Origin: Nymphaea colorata
Lineage: Eukaryota > Streptophyta > Magnoliopsida > Nymphaeales > Nymphaeaceae
Reading direction: 5' to 3'
Assembly (NCBI RefSeq): GCF_008831285.2
Contig: NC_045142.1
Span: forward strand, 2,921,001 to 2,981,000
Length of the DNA stretch: 60,000 bases
The notes under the pieces were generated by a model. The model made no database searches and was not told the DNA's origin. It saw only the letters and a program-made list of their open reading frames with translations. This document shows, piece after piece, positions 1-19,100 of this stretch; the stretch's first letter is position 1; each line of letters opens with the position of its first letter. The translations under genes and the position numbers were made by a program.

Positions 1-2320
1 CACCTTCCTCTTTATATTGACGTCCCGTCGGCGGGTCAGGCGGCACAGCTTATTAGCAGGAATTCTGTGGGAATTCGGTGGGTGATGGAAATCACGAAAG
101 GGGTGACGCTGTTCGAATCCCGTAAAAGGCTTTATATATATATATTTAGACGGAGATTTTTTCTAGTCGACAAGGCTTGGAAGAAAAATTCTTTCAGCTG
201 AATTTGGACTTAGAAATCTTATAGGTTTTGATGCGGGTGGTGGGTTTGAATTAAACTTTATTTTTTCTTTCATGCAATTTATTGAGCGGCTCTGATTGGA
301 TGAAGATCAGTTCACCTCCTCTCTTAACATCTTTAGGTTGCGTTTGTCTACCACACTTCACAAACCTACATTGATCTGAGATCAAGGATTTCAAAAATCT
401 ACCTTCCTTTTCATTTAGCTTTAAATCTATAGTTTTTTTTACATATAGCATGGATTTGGGATCCATGATATTAAGATCTTCTGTTTGTATAAAATAAGAT
501 CTTCCGAAGCACAACTTTTAAAGCAGCCTTCCTCACTCTTGGCAAGGTCCCTTCTTTCTTTTATGGAGTGGGAGCAATAGTCTCCTCCCATTCCAGCGGC
601 CTGCCACTGCCAGAGAGGTGGCAGACCATTAGAATGAGAGGAGGGTCTATATATATATATATATGAGTTAAAATAAGGTGGCTCCTGTATGTTGCCAGAT
701 GAGGTTTTTTTTATCATTAAAAATAATTACAAAAGAATATTTCGACACTACAATGAACGGCCAATAACTGGCGGTCACAAACATGTTTTTTTCGATTGTT
801 TTTAACAATACAAATTAGAAAATAACTATTAATAGCTGACTGATTTTAATTTCTTCATTTTCATCAGACGGACGGACTACAATTACTTTAATAAAGCTTA
901 CACACGCAGAGAGCCTGGTCAAAATAATTGTTTTGCTTTCAAATAAGGCGGTACAGGTCTCTCTGTTGGCTGACAGTCTTACTTTACTATGCAGTGCAAA
1001 ACAGTGTCATAAATATCGGAAAGTCGGTCACTCAGCTGTTTCACCGAAGCCAGTTTGACTATGCCAAAACTTGTATGATTCTGTCCAAATTACTTTGAAT
1101 TATGGCAATATACTTTGTATTTTATAATTAAAAGTTAGGTGATTGGTTGCTGCATCATTGCCTTTTTTATGTAAATACTTAAACCTTTTAAAATATTAAT
1201 ATTTTAAATTGTTGTTTATTTCTTATATTTGTGGATTGGAAATGGATAGTTAAAGCGGATTGTTATCTATTTATTTCAATTTTAAGAGCTTTGAGCTCTT
1301 TACTTTTTAGATTTTTAATTAATTTCTGATAATTTATACACACGAGAGTTTGTTAGCTATTGGGTAGCTGCCAATGTTTAAGATATTGACTTCAATATTT
1401 GTTTCTTGTCTAGTTGTTTTATATTAATATATTGATACATTGAAGAAGTATGCAATTATAGAGTAGTAACATAGTCCGGTTAGGTTTTTTTATCAACCAT
1501 ATATATGGGCAAATGCAACATAGTTATTACATGATGTTTGGTTTACTTGCGGTTTATATAAGTAATTTATATAAGTAATCCAGGCATTTTGCAAACTCTT
1601 TATGTTTAAATGATGATTTATATATTGTTTTATTTTAGAAGCAATAGTTAACAGAGCCCAACTCGGGTTATCATGTTGACCCTCTGGGCCACATGTCTAA
1701 AATAAACAAGTCGAGTATCGAGTTACTGGGGTATTACTAAAGTTAGTACAAAATAAGCTTGTTCAAGGTAAGTTGTGTTGGTTCCATGCATGAGTTATTG
1801 CACGCCAAGCATCTTATGACAAACAAACAGAATCTATGAATGTATAACGAGCAAGCAAAGCTTGACTTAACTTATATATATCTCATCTCGAGCTCGACTC
1901 GCTTAAGCATGTGTCCCTTAATATATATATTATGTTTAAAACTTTCAAGTTTTTATTTAAGCCATTTTAAGTTTTTGAAAGTACAAAAATATATTAGTGT
2001 TAAAGAAGTTTAATCGAGTCAATTTCATTCAACTTGAACTCAACTCCACTTGTTTACAAACTATATTTATCAGTTAAACTCGAACTCAGTCGTTTAACTT
2101 GTTTGCAATTGGGTACTAACTTGCTTATAATTGAAGCAAAAAGAGCAGTATTCAATTGCAAAATTTGGCGAAAAAGGTACCAAAGAATGTGATACAGAAT
2201 GTGGGGATATTTTGCAAAATCTTCTTATATTTTTGAATACGTTTGATTGAAGTTATTGTTAATTTATTCTCTCTTTCACCCCCTACTCTACTTATTTATT
2301 ATAGAACTCTTGTCTAAAAT
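1..2320. other. Intergenic DNA upstream of the DEAD-box helicase gene
   Basis: I see no coding gene here. The sequence is AT-rich, with short (TA)n runs near 134-147 and 648-663. It contains one hairpin-forming inverted repeat, listed separately. Between about 1860 and 2110 there are scattered short motifs of the CTCGAGCTCGACTCG kind, which resemble remnants of dispersed plant repeats, but I could not define element ends. The short open frames in this stretch have no recognisable protein features. Confidence 0.6.
577..650. repeat. Imperfect inverted repeat (hairpin), arms of about 30 bp
   Basis: The left arm 577-607 and right arm 618-650 are imperfect reverse complements around a 10-base loop (TGCCAGAGAG). 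The core TGCCAC/GTGGCA and the outer CCTCCCATTC / GAATGAGAGG blocks pair well, with several G-T or single mismatches. The right arm runs into a (TA)n tract. This could be a miniature foldback element or a hairpin-forming transcript. The sequence alone does not decide. Confidence 0.5.
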
Positions 2321-2530
2321 TTTATTATATATTTCCATTTTATCGGCCCCCTCTCTCTCCCCAGGCATAGCCAGGCATAGAACCAGGGAAAAATCATTTC
2401 CTTCTGGCTCGCTATCGGCGTTTTGTTTCTTATCTGTTTTGTGGTTGCTCGGATGATCAATTCAGGAACGCGCACAGCGGAAGATCTGGGACTCTCATTC
2501 GCGGACGCCGATTGAGGTGGGATCCGCTCA
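2320..2530 (+). promoter_or_regulatory. Probable core promoter and 5' leader of the DEAD-box gene
   Basis: A TATA-like stretch (ATTATATATT, about 2324-2333) is followed about 15-30 bases later by a pyrimidine-rich CCCCCTCTCTCTCCCC tract, typical of plant initiator/leader regions. The ATG at 2531 follows about 170 bases further on. No upstream coding exon was found in the same direction. The exact transcription start is inferred, not seen. Confidence 0.4.
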
Positions 2531-8889
<6,359 letters not shown>

Positions 8890-10130
8890 GGCTTGGGGGT
8901 CACATTCTGCGGGAGTTTGATTATGGACGTTTTATTTCAGAAGAATAACTTTCAATACAAGTAAGACCTCTTTGGTAATGGCTTTTGTTCTTTTTGTTAT
9001 TCTAACTAACTAATCAGGGCTCTATCTGTATAGCTTGCAGCAAAGAAGCATGCAATCTGCAAAAATTCATCGGAAGTTAAGGTGGGGCATGCAACAGAAA
9101 TTTAGGCTGCCAAAAATTATATAGTACCTTCGATTCATGTGATTTGCCTTTTGTTTTTTAGTGGTGGTTGGAAACCTCAGGTCCTCAACCAGTAACTGTT
9201 AGAACTTTGAAAGGATATGTGATGCATCTTGTTTATCAGGATTGTCTTGCTCTATCACGAGCTCTTACCTCACTGGTGCTGAACTTGAATTCTGAAGGTA
9301 CCTATTTGAACTTGTTTATTTTATAAACCAGGAGGCGTTGATGTGGCACAGAGTGGTCTTCATTCCGAAGGTCTATTTCATTTCTAGGTTGGTGTTTCAG
9401 AAAGAAAACAAGGTTGGTACCATCTTGTTCTTGCGAATGAACCCTTTTATATCATTAACAGGTTTGTAGCCCACGAATTTTGTGGCCTAAAGATTGAAGC
9501 ATGCAAGGCTTATGAAGGATTTTCTTCTTGCTGGGTATGATGATGTCAGAGTGGGTTGGAAGCTTTAATTTGCCTCAGCATGTCATGGCAGTTTGATTTG
9601 TGATGAGACGTCGACTATGTGATTGTAACAGTCTGAAGGGTTTAATTTGTCCCCTGTGAGCGAATGATGGTATGGGTGGAACACGCCATAGCGGTATCAG
9701 TTTTTTTACGAACGAAAACAGCACGAGTCAGGAACTTGTACGCCTTCTTTTATTTCTTTCATTTTCTCTTGGATTAGTCTTTATATTTTTTTCTGATACA
9801 CCAGTTTGGAGAAGTCGTTGCATCCAATCTTTGTGGCTCTTCTATTTTCGTGTGGCTTGATCTCTGGACGAGGATGCCTGCTTTGGTCATGGATAGCTGC
9901 CACTTGGAAGTCTTATTCAGGGAAAAAGCCTACGGATTAACTCACAGTAAATTCCATATTATTGTGATATGGCCGGTTCCGTAAGAATGTGGCTCATATA
10001 TCTATCTAATAAGCGCATTAGTTGTTTAACTGCTGAACGGTGCTTCAGTTGCTGTGTCAAATTATCCAACGAACACCACGCCACTGCATAATTTCGGTTA
10101 GGCAAATTAAAAAAATGTTTAATTGAAGGA
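8890..10130. other. Shared 3' intergenic region between the convergent DEAD-box and SKI2 genes
   Basis: This stretch must hold both 3' untranslated regions. After the + strand stop there is a plausible 3'UTR intron: donor AA/GTAAGA at 8960/8961, acceptor TTGCAG near 9041. That pairing is inference. Short open frames here (for example 9672-9860) show no family features. On the - strand, AATAAT-like signals near 9950-9960 could serve SKI2 polyadenylation. Transcript ends cannot be fixed from sequence, so overlapping antisense 3' ends are possible. Confidence 0.5.
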
Positions 10131-13100
10131 TTAGATTCCTGTGACGTACAAACTGGCGGCAAATACGATATCACGCTTGATAGCTTCTGATGCGGCTTCC
10201 ATTTTCTTGTAAAGTCCAGAATTGCCCATTATTGCAGCAGCGTTCTTAAATTCCCTGCAGGTTTCGTCTAGCCGGACAATAGTTCTGACGATCAAGCCTT
10301 CCGGCACGTCGGTTAGTTGACATATGTCGACGAATGGCGAGCCCTGCACCGTATAAAACCACCGTATTATTATGCAGTCGATTGGCTAATCATGTTTGTG
10401 TCTTTGTATCACATACCTTTGCCCATTCGTAAACCACTTCCATAAGGCCGAACTTTAAATTGTCTCTTGCATAATCTTCAGGATTTACTGCGAGTTTGAA
10501 GAACGCTTGGAGCTCCCCAAGCTTAATTGCAGTTTCGAACAATCTAATCAAGCCAGAAAAAATAATAAATGAATTACCACTCGAAGCTGATATTTAACTT
10601 CAACAACAATTGCTAAAAAACACAAATTCTGACTCTAAGAACCAGCTCCAAAAATTAACTGGACCAAAAAAAATAAAAAAACCAATCGTTCAAGGTTCTC
10701 AAAGGAAATAATGATTGCTAAAACAAATGATACTAAAATAAGGGATTTAAATGTCTTCTCAAAAGAAAGAACCTTTCATGTAAAAGGACATAAAGATGAT
10801 AATATCAATAGGTCAATAACTGAATTAAGAAGTCTAACCTTTGCCTGGCTCTTGCAAGCTTTGGTGTTAGAGACGGTTCAGATGTGTTTGTTTGCTGAAA
10901 TACAAGAGCAGACATCAGGGCCACAGCTTCAGCCGGTTCCAGATCATCTAGTTGGTTCTCAAATAAGCACTCAGTTGATATCAACTCCTCCCCAGAGTTC
11001 ATTTCACATGCCACCCTGCCCTTGATTTGGACGACAAGGTCATCATCAATGCATCCAATTTCTTTCAGTACATCAATCTGCCAAACAAAGGTTTGCATTC
11101 ACATTGATATAGTAAGCAGCAGTCTTGGGTAAACATGAAGGTGGATGCAGAAATTTCTTCTGTAATACAAATATTTGCACAAGCACACGTTTACTAATCC
11201 TTTGATGATTGGAAAATTGCACTCAGACTGTGGAACACCAAAGGAAAGATGAAAAGTTGAAAACCAAGAACGGTTTGAAAATTATGGAATAATAAACAGA
11301 TGAAAAGCACCACAACAAGAATACTTCCAGCTTTAAAAGATAAAAAGATGTTTACGTTCTGAATTTTCATGTATCCATCTTCCCTACTATAGGATTTGTT
11401 ACTTCACATATTTTTCTTGCTTGGACATTATCCAAAGCCACATAAATTAGTAAGCCAATGAGCCAAAACCCTGCCATTCATCTGTGGGACCAGCATCGTA
11501 AAACTAGAAATATCTAGCATCTTTCATTCAATATTTGCTACCTAATGATGTATGAAGAAATTATGATTATGCAAAAAAAAGGAACTGCACCTAGTCAGTA
11601 ACAAAGTATGGTAATAAGCATCGATTGCAAATTGGTCAAACTTCCTATAAAACTGAGGAAATCAAAACTAGAAATCAAGAAATTAAAACTAGAAACATGT
11701 AGCACCTTTTCATTCATAGTTCTACCTAGTGATGTATCAAGAATTATGATTATCCAAGGAAAAGGAACTGCACCTAGTTAGCATCAAAGTATCTTTTGGT
11801 TATAAGCATCGATTGGAAATTGGTCAAACTTCAAAACATTTGACTATGAAGAGAAGCTTCAAGCTCTTAAACCTGTTAATGCACGAATGCTAACTAGGCT
11901 ACTTGATTCTGAGCTTAACATCTAAAGAATCCAGAAATCCAACTGGTGTTGATACAGATGCTCATGAGTATACATCTTCATCTCCAACATGGCTTAGTAT
12001 GCATAACAGTATGAAATGCAGGCTACAGGTGGCTCGAGATTATGGCTCCAGTATAACAGAAACCAGATCAAATAAATCCGAGAAGATTAACCACCAAACA
12101 AAATGAACTCACAGATGGCTTAACCACTAATGCTTCACACGTAGAAGCGACTTGGAATTTTAAGTTCCAATGATCCTACAACCTGCAACTTAAGAAGCAA
12201 TCCACTTTCTCATTACTGTTTAAAGTGAAACAGTATCTTTGAAGTCAAGCTTGCTAGTCAGATATTAATGCCACAGAGAAGTGTCTCTTCAATATTCTCT
12301 GATAACTTTTCTCCTTCAAAGCACCTCGAGGATAGGTGATCTAGCTAAGTTAGAATGAAAACGGCTCCCTTCAAGTTTCATGTCAGATATAATGAATAGA
12401 CTTAACATTTGCCACTTAAGTTATAGCAAAACAAGGATCAAATAACAAGAGGAAGGGAAAAAGGCACTGTGTAACAATAAAATGTAACATAGTCAACGTA
12501 CTCTGCCTTGGAAGTCTGGCATCTGCTGCAGTGCTTCATCAGACATTTGATATCTTAATGCATTTACTTCTTCTCTATGCTTGTGTTGCTCTTTTAGAAG
12601 TAAGATGTGCTCACGCAGCTTTGTGCAACCACTGCACCTGCTTTGGCTGATCTTAGCTAGTAACATGTTCAATGATTGGTAATCCTCGGCCACATGTACA
12701 TCCTTTATCTTGAGATCTGAAACATAAAAATACTAACATCAGAGACCATTATAAGGAGTAAGGTATAGAAAATCAACATATTCAATCACATAGTAGGCAT
12801 GCAATTACAAAAAACTGGCTCAAAAGTTGCCATCCTTTGAACAACAGATTAAATTGAATTTTTGTTTACAAAAAGATAGAACAGCCAAAAATTTTTCGAT
12901 ATAGGTTGCTGACTCTTATCTCATTCTATCTATTTTTCTGATCCCTATAGATCAGGTTACTGTAAGAGTTTTAGCCAAAAGCATGTTCAAGGTGACCGAC
13001 CATACACATAACTTTCCTTATTTCTGAGGTCTGAAACATGGGGAGATTATCAATGGAAACCATACTTTTCTAGATTAAAAACAGAAACTGGTGTATCTAA

Positions 13101-16100
13101 TTGCATAATGGGCTCATAATCGTGGATTGGTCACTTGGAGTCACCATTCTTTGGTCATAAGCAGACTAAATTGAATTTTCTTAGAAAAGGATTTGAATAT
13201 ATCCAAAGTTTTTTTCTTATGGGATACCAGCTCCTTTCTGCATCTTTTCCTACCTATTTTTTTAGTCTTATAAAGGCAGTTCATGTAATGGCTTGCATAA
13301 CAACTGAGATCAATATTTTCAATGGGTGGGTGCTGAAGTTTCTCTTATTTTGGATTTTTTCAGTTTAGGAAACTTTGTAGGGTGCAGATTGCTTAGTAGG
13401 GCAGCCTCCATGTGCAGAAAATGGTAAATAACAAACCAAAGTAATTAGCTGCATGGTTTTTGCATATTGTCAGACTTGACATAAACCACAAAGACATCTT
13501 TGATTCAACCAAAATCTTATCCACTGAATGATTCAATCAAACTTGTTTTAAACAAATATAGCTATTTGGATTCAGTTACAATCATAAATAAATTAAAATT
13601 TCAGGAAATTCTAATTTAGCAGATCCGCAGCCAATCTATGTTCAGAAAGCTAAGAAAAGTTCTGGCTCACAAACTGCTTATGTGAACATCAGGATATAAA
13701 AATTCACCAGATATAATTTGTTGAAAATATGAAGCACCTTATTATCTTAGGAGTGTCATGGTAGTGTTTGTAGCACGACATGCATAAACCACACACTTCT
13801 CTTGTAACATATTTAATACCAGATAGTGGTCAGATGGTATGATACGCCCACTTACCTCAAGAATAGATAATGCTATTCCATCATGCAGCACAACTTTCTT
13901 ACTAGAAAAAACTGAAGTACATAAAGGCCCATAACCAATAAAAGGGGAACATGTACCATGTAGACAAGCATGCTTCTGTTTCATGATGTCTGTTTCCTAT
14001 CGCTATCTTTTCAAATATTATAAAAAAGACGCTCTTAAATTCTTAATATCTTATTCAGCTCTAGTGTTAACTATCAAGGAATGGAGGACATTGTCATTAT
14101 TTCGTAGTAGTGGATGGTAACATCACTGGGAATACATTATGCTGAACGAAGTAATGATCCATTTGATATATCATTTTAGACCTTATCTTTGTCAACTTCT
14201 AGGCCTGGAAAAACAATTGAAGTGCCCAAAACATTGCACTATTGTGTCACATCACCATACCAAGACAGAGGATAGCTACAAGAAAAACAAATGACAAAAT
14301 TGATCCAATTACCAGGCCAATCTAAGATGTTTGATCAGGCAAAAACATGTACCTTTGTAAGGATCAACAGAAGGTAGATTCCTTCCATCAGTCTTGAGAA
14401 GTAACAGTTGTTGGACAGCCTTTGAATATGCAGCAGGACTGACATCCTCAAGAAGACGCACCTGATCAATCTTCAACTTTTCTTTGTATATGATTAGCAT
14501 GTCATTACTTTCAACCCCAACAACTTCATAATTCACTCCAGCTGCTTTTCCACTATAAGGCAAGTTAATATTTACTGCACCTGTTCCTTTACGTGAAACA
14601 ACTGAAGAAAAATATTCTTCATCCCCACCACGCTTTCCTTTTGGAGCAATATAATAGCCTTGTGGCACATTCCCACTCTCTTTTGCTTGCGACACCACAT
14701 CTGAATTTGAATCCGTTTGTGAAGTAGATGGCGATTCAGCTTTCAATACTAAAACAATATAACATTTATTGCTAGCAGAGGGAGATTTCAGAACAACCCC
14801 AAGAAGATGTTCTTCACCCTGCCAATAAAATTAATGGATCATAAGAAAGAGATATCATACAAATGACGCCCGTACAAAAGGAAAAAAAAAGAGGATAAAC
14901 GGAAAGCATCTGCAAAAAGTGGGGGACATATTATATGATAGAACATGCTTCTGCCCTCTATAAAATGACTGGAAACAAAATGGAGACATAAGCTGCTACA
15001 ATCTTCTGCTTCAACAACTATATTTGTAGATCGACAATATACTAATCTTTAAACAACAGTTTCTTCAGATAGTGTAAAGTTCTTTGGTATCAGACTATTG
15101 TGTTTATAAAGGGAGAACCAACCACGTGCAAGCATTTACTTGATTAAAATATAAGTTTGACTGCTAAAGAGAAATTGAAAAAGGGAAAAAAGTTCCAAAG
15201 GTAGAGATCTGGAGAAAGAGAAGCAGTAATGCATTAAGCAGTAATGCATTTAACTAAAGGAGGCTGCAGGAAGAAAGGTTAGGACTGCTTAGGAGGAACA
15301 ACAATCTCAAATGGAGATGGAGCATGTCATGGGTTGGTCCCAAGCAAGTTAACTACTGTTCCACAATGAGACCAATAAACAGCATCCTCTAACATGAAAA
15401 AAAATGAACTTCCAATCCATGTCACTAAAAATCAGCAAAAATTCAACTAAATGTCTGAGGAACTCGCAACTTATTAATGGCAGCTTACTGTTGCACAACG
15501 ATCAACATATGACATGGGAAACTAATATTAAAGTGTACACCCACCAGATGTGATCTCACAGCTACTACTCTTCCAGGAGAAAGGAACTGTTGAGCAGTAT
15601 GACACTGCATTATTGCCTCTGACACACGATTTCCTAACTTCTCCACTTCCGCACACATGGTGTAGTATTCTTCAATTGTTCCCTCACAATTGATACAACT
15701 GAAATGCAAGAAGCAGATCAGAAAGTTGGATGCCTATTCAACTTTAAAATCACAGTACTTGTTGGTTGGAGATTAGGAAACAATCAAACAAATTATATAA
15801 ACATCCCCAGATTAAACATTTTGTTTCCAATATATAATTTTCCACTATTCCTAGATTACTCAAAGGTTCCTGATTCTAAGAACATCATAATCTCATGAAA
15901 TAAATTGGCTAAGAAAGTTAACCAATCTGGAACAGTTCACATTCAACTTCAAGGTTCCTCAAAATTTTGGTGAAGTACGACAGTTCCCATACCAATGTTC
16001 TCTAATCAGAGTAGGACAAGCCTTTATTTAAGTGACACCATAAATGAATATTGCAAGTCGACTAGTGGTTCTTATGAGAGGCGGAAGAGGAAGAGTTGGT

Positions 16101-19100
16101 CATGCCCTTAGAGCCCTATCCCATTAGCCAAAAATAAGTCCAAGCTCATCATCAGAAGATTCAGAACACTGTAATTGACCATGAACACCTAAGAACTCAC
16201 AACGATGGTACAGGATCATTTCCATGGGATTGGAATTGTCACAGGAATAACAAGTGATTGCTCCTACTGTTACTATAAACTTTTCCCTAGGTCCAGTTAA
16301 GGAGGTCATCTTGTTGCGATATTCATAGTCAACATAGTTTTAGTAGAGAAAAAACCTTGTCTCCTTTCCAAGTCTCAACCTGCAACATTCCCACCATTCA
16401 TCTGCTTGATACCTCCTTTGCTAACAGCCTGTCGCTTCTGGTACCACAGCAGGTCTAAATTGAGGTGGTGGTGTATAGGACATTAGTTGTATTCTTTCAA
16501 TTACTGTTAGAGATTAACTGCCTCCACTAGTCATAAGAGTTTTATGAGAGCACAATCGTATGATAACTCCTTCATTTAGGATCATATTGTTGAGGAATAT
16601 CGGTTATCAAAGTGTAACTTCAGTAACTTTTCTTTTTTGGCTTAATGTCTAAGATGGCACATCTACCTTTTCTTGTAAGCATCTGAGTGAAAAAAATTGC
16701 AGTTCTAATCACCAGACTCTTTTTATTTTCAATAGTTTTATCATACTTCAGAATTATTTGCAATTATAACTTGATGACCCACTGACACTTTGATCTAAAA
16801 ATTCAATCAAATAACATCTTCATATTGGAGTCATTCTAAAATTACTGGCCTTATAGTTTCTTCAATCTGGAAGAGCTATCTACCGAGCATAATTATATTG
16901 ATAATCACATATACACTAATGGAGTATCTAAAGAGTGATCACGTCGTACTCAATAGGTTTATGGGCTTGGGATAACTTCAGTAGAAGTAACTGCTGTTTC
17001 TCTGGCAATTTTTTTTGAGCATGGAATTCTGCAAAACTTCTCTTTAACATGTCTTCAACCTGCCAAAAAAAAAAGACTCTGTTCAATGGACATATTTAGT
17101 CCAGGACATCAGTAAGCATAATCTCATGTTCACAGGTACATACATGTAGATGACAGATATCTATATTCATTAGCAAGAAACATTTATCAAGGAGCCACTC
17201 TGGAGAAGATAAGGTATCCATCCTCATGAAATTTTTAATTTTCCAGAGAAAGAAAACAGAGAAATGGAGCTTGCATAACATTTTTTGGAATTGAAAATAC
17301 ATCAAGTCACCAATGTGATTGCATCAACGAGAAATTGAAAATATCTAGGTGACTGTGTGACTGTATGCAATGGCATCTATAAAAGTAAATAGTGGTGCCA
17401 ATGGGTCAGATGCTGCTAAAATTGCATGATTCATAGCCAGATTCGTGTCCTTGCTGATTTCTAATACCAGCTCCAGATTCAATAGGATTTTCACAAAAAC
17501 AAGCAACCATGTCCAGATTCAATTCAAGAAAATATGAACGCAACACGGACCAAACCCAGAAACAACAATAAAATTTGCAGGTCATAACAGGACTTTGGAT
17601 CTGGGTATCAGTTAACAGCTTGCCATTTGCTAAACCAAACCTATGAGGTCCAAGCCAATGCTTAGTTGAACCTCTTCTTCTTGTACTAGGAACTCAACCC
17701 ATCAGATCTGCTAGGTCAGATCAGACATTATCAGACCAGTCAACACCTATAAATGGAGATACAATATAAAAGTAGGGAAGGAATATCCATGCAACATAGA
17801 GACCGGGGACGACGAGAAGCTTCAACATGTCATCCCACCATCCTAATGCATACAGAAGAATGATTTTCTAACAAAAAATAACAGCAAACAGAAGTCTTAA
17901 CATAACACCATTTAAAAAGAACAAGGGCAAAAAGGAGGCTTCGACAGCAAGAACACCTTCAATTCCTCCACACGAAGCAGATGAAGAATCATGATATAGG
18001 TCAAGCGAAATTGGGATTCGAGTCTTGTTGGGCTCCCAACCATGACACGCTTCAGATTTGTTTCATCTGGAACATCATCTCTGCAGATAACGATAACAGT
18101 TCCAATATTATCAAGCCCCCTGCGGCCAGCACGGCCAGCCATTTGAGTGTATTCACCAGGTAGCAATTGCCGGAATTCTTTTCCATCAAATTTCCTCAAT
18201 GAATCAAATACAACCTGGACCAAGTATTCAAATGGGAAACATAAACAGATAGCTGAAAACCAAAATTCTTGCAAAATGTATGCAATATCACACAGAAATT
18301 TAGCTGCATCAGCTACAAAACCTACTGTACTCCAAAATGACAAAATAAAAGTAAATGACCATCTTGGTGCATGCACCAGTTAGCTAATCAATGGCAACTT
18401 CATGCCTGTTTCTTAGAGCATCAATAGTCATCTCCTAAGGACACAGAGACGTGTGCAATAAAGGAGATAGATAGGATATGTTTTGACATGACATCACAAA
18501 CATGAAACTCTTAGAAGAAGAGATGGGGCACAACAAGTAATTAGAAAGCTATTGGACAGCAGCTTCATAGAAAGACAGTAGATGCAGACATATAACATGA
18601 AATTTAGTTAACAGGAACATAAAGAAAATTATAGAAAATAAAATCTCTCCCAGTTTATCATGTAAGATGCAAAAGACAAGTACGTTCTTCAAGCCACATG
18701 TCTAGTCCAAGTAGGCAAAATGAGGTAGGCCTACCACGAAACAAGAACTATGATGTAATCATGAATGTAAAATATGATTGTGACTGACCTTGAAGGGTTG
18801 GAGTCAACAAATGGAGGACTGAAAGGAAACAGACAGAGGAAAAAAGCTCCACAAGAGAAGTATAATTGCTTATTTGATGTTATTGAAGGGGGTCTGCCTC
18901 TAGCAACTTGGCAATGCGATAAAAAAAAAATTCACAGCTCCCTCCTAATTCTCTCTAATCTTTCCGATGTTGATGTAATGTGGTGCATCATGATTCTCTT
19001 TTCATCTATTTAAGTACATTTCAGCTGCTGTAATGGCACTCCTTTAGATGTTCAGATTCTGTTATCCAGGATGAAAGTACCAGGGACACTGTGTACAACT

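Noticed and set aside
90-125. GTTCGAATCCCG resembling a tRNA B box
   Set aside because: No acceptor-stem pairing or A box at the right distance; not a tRNA gene, and too little to call a SINE.
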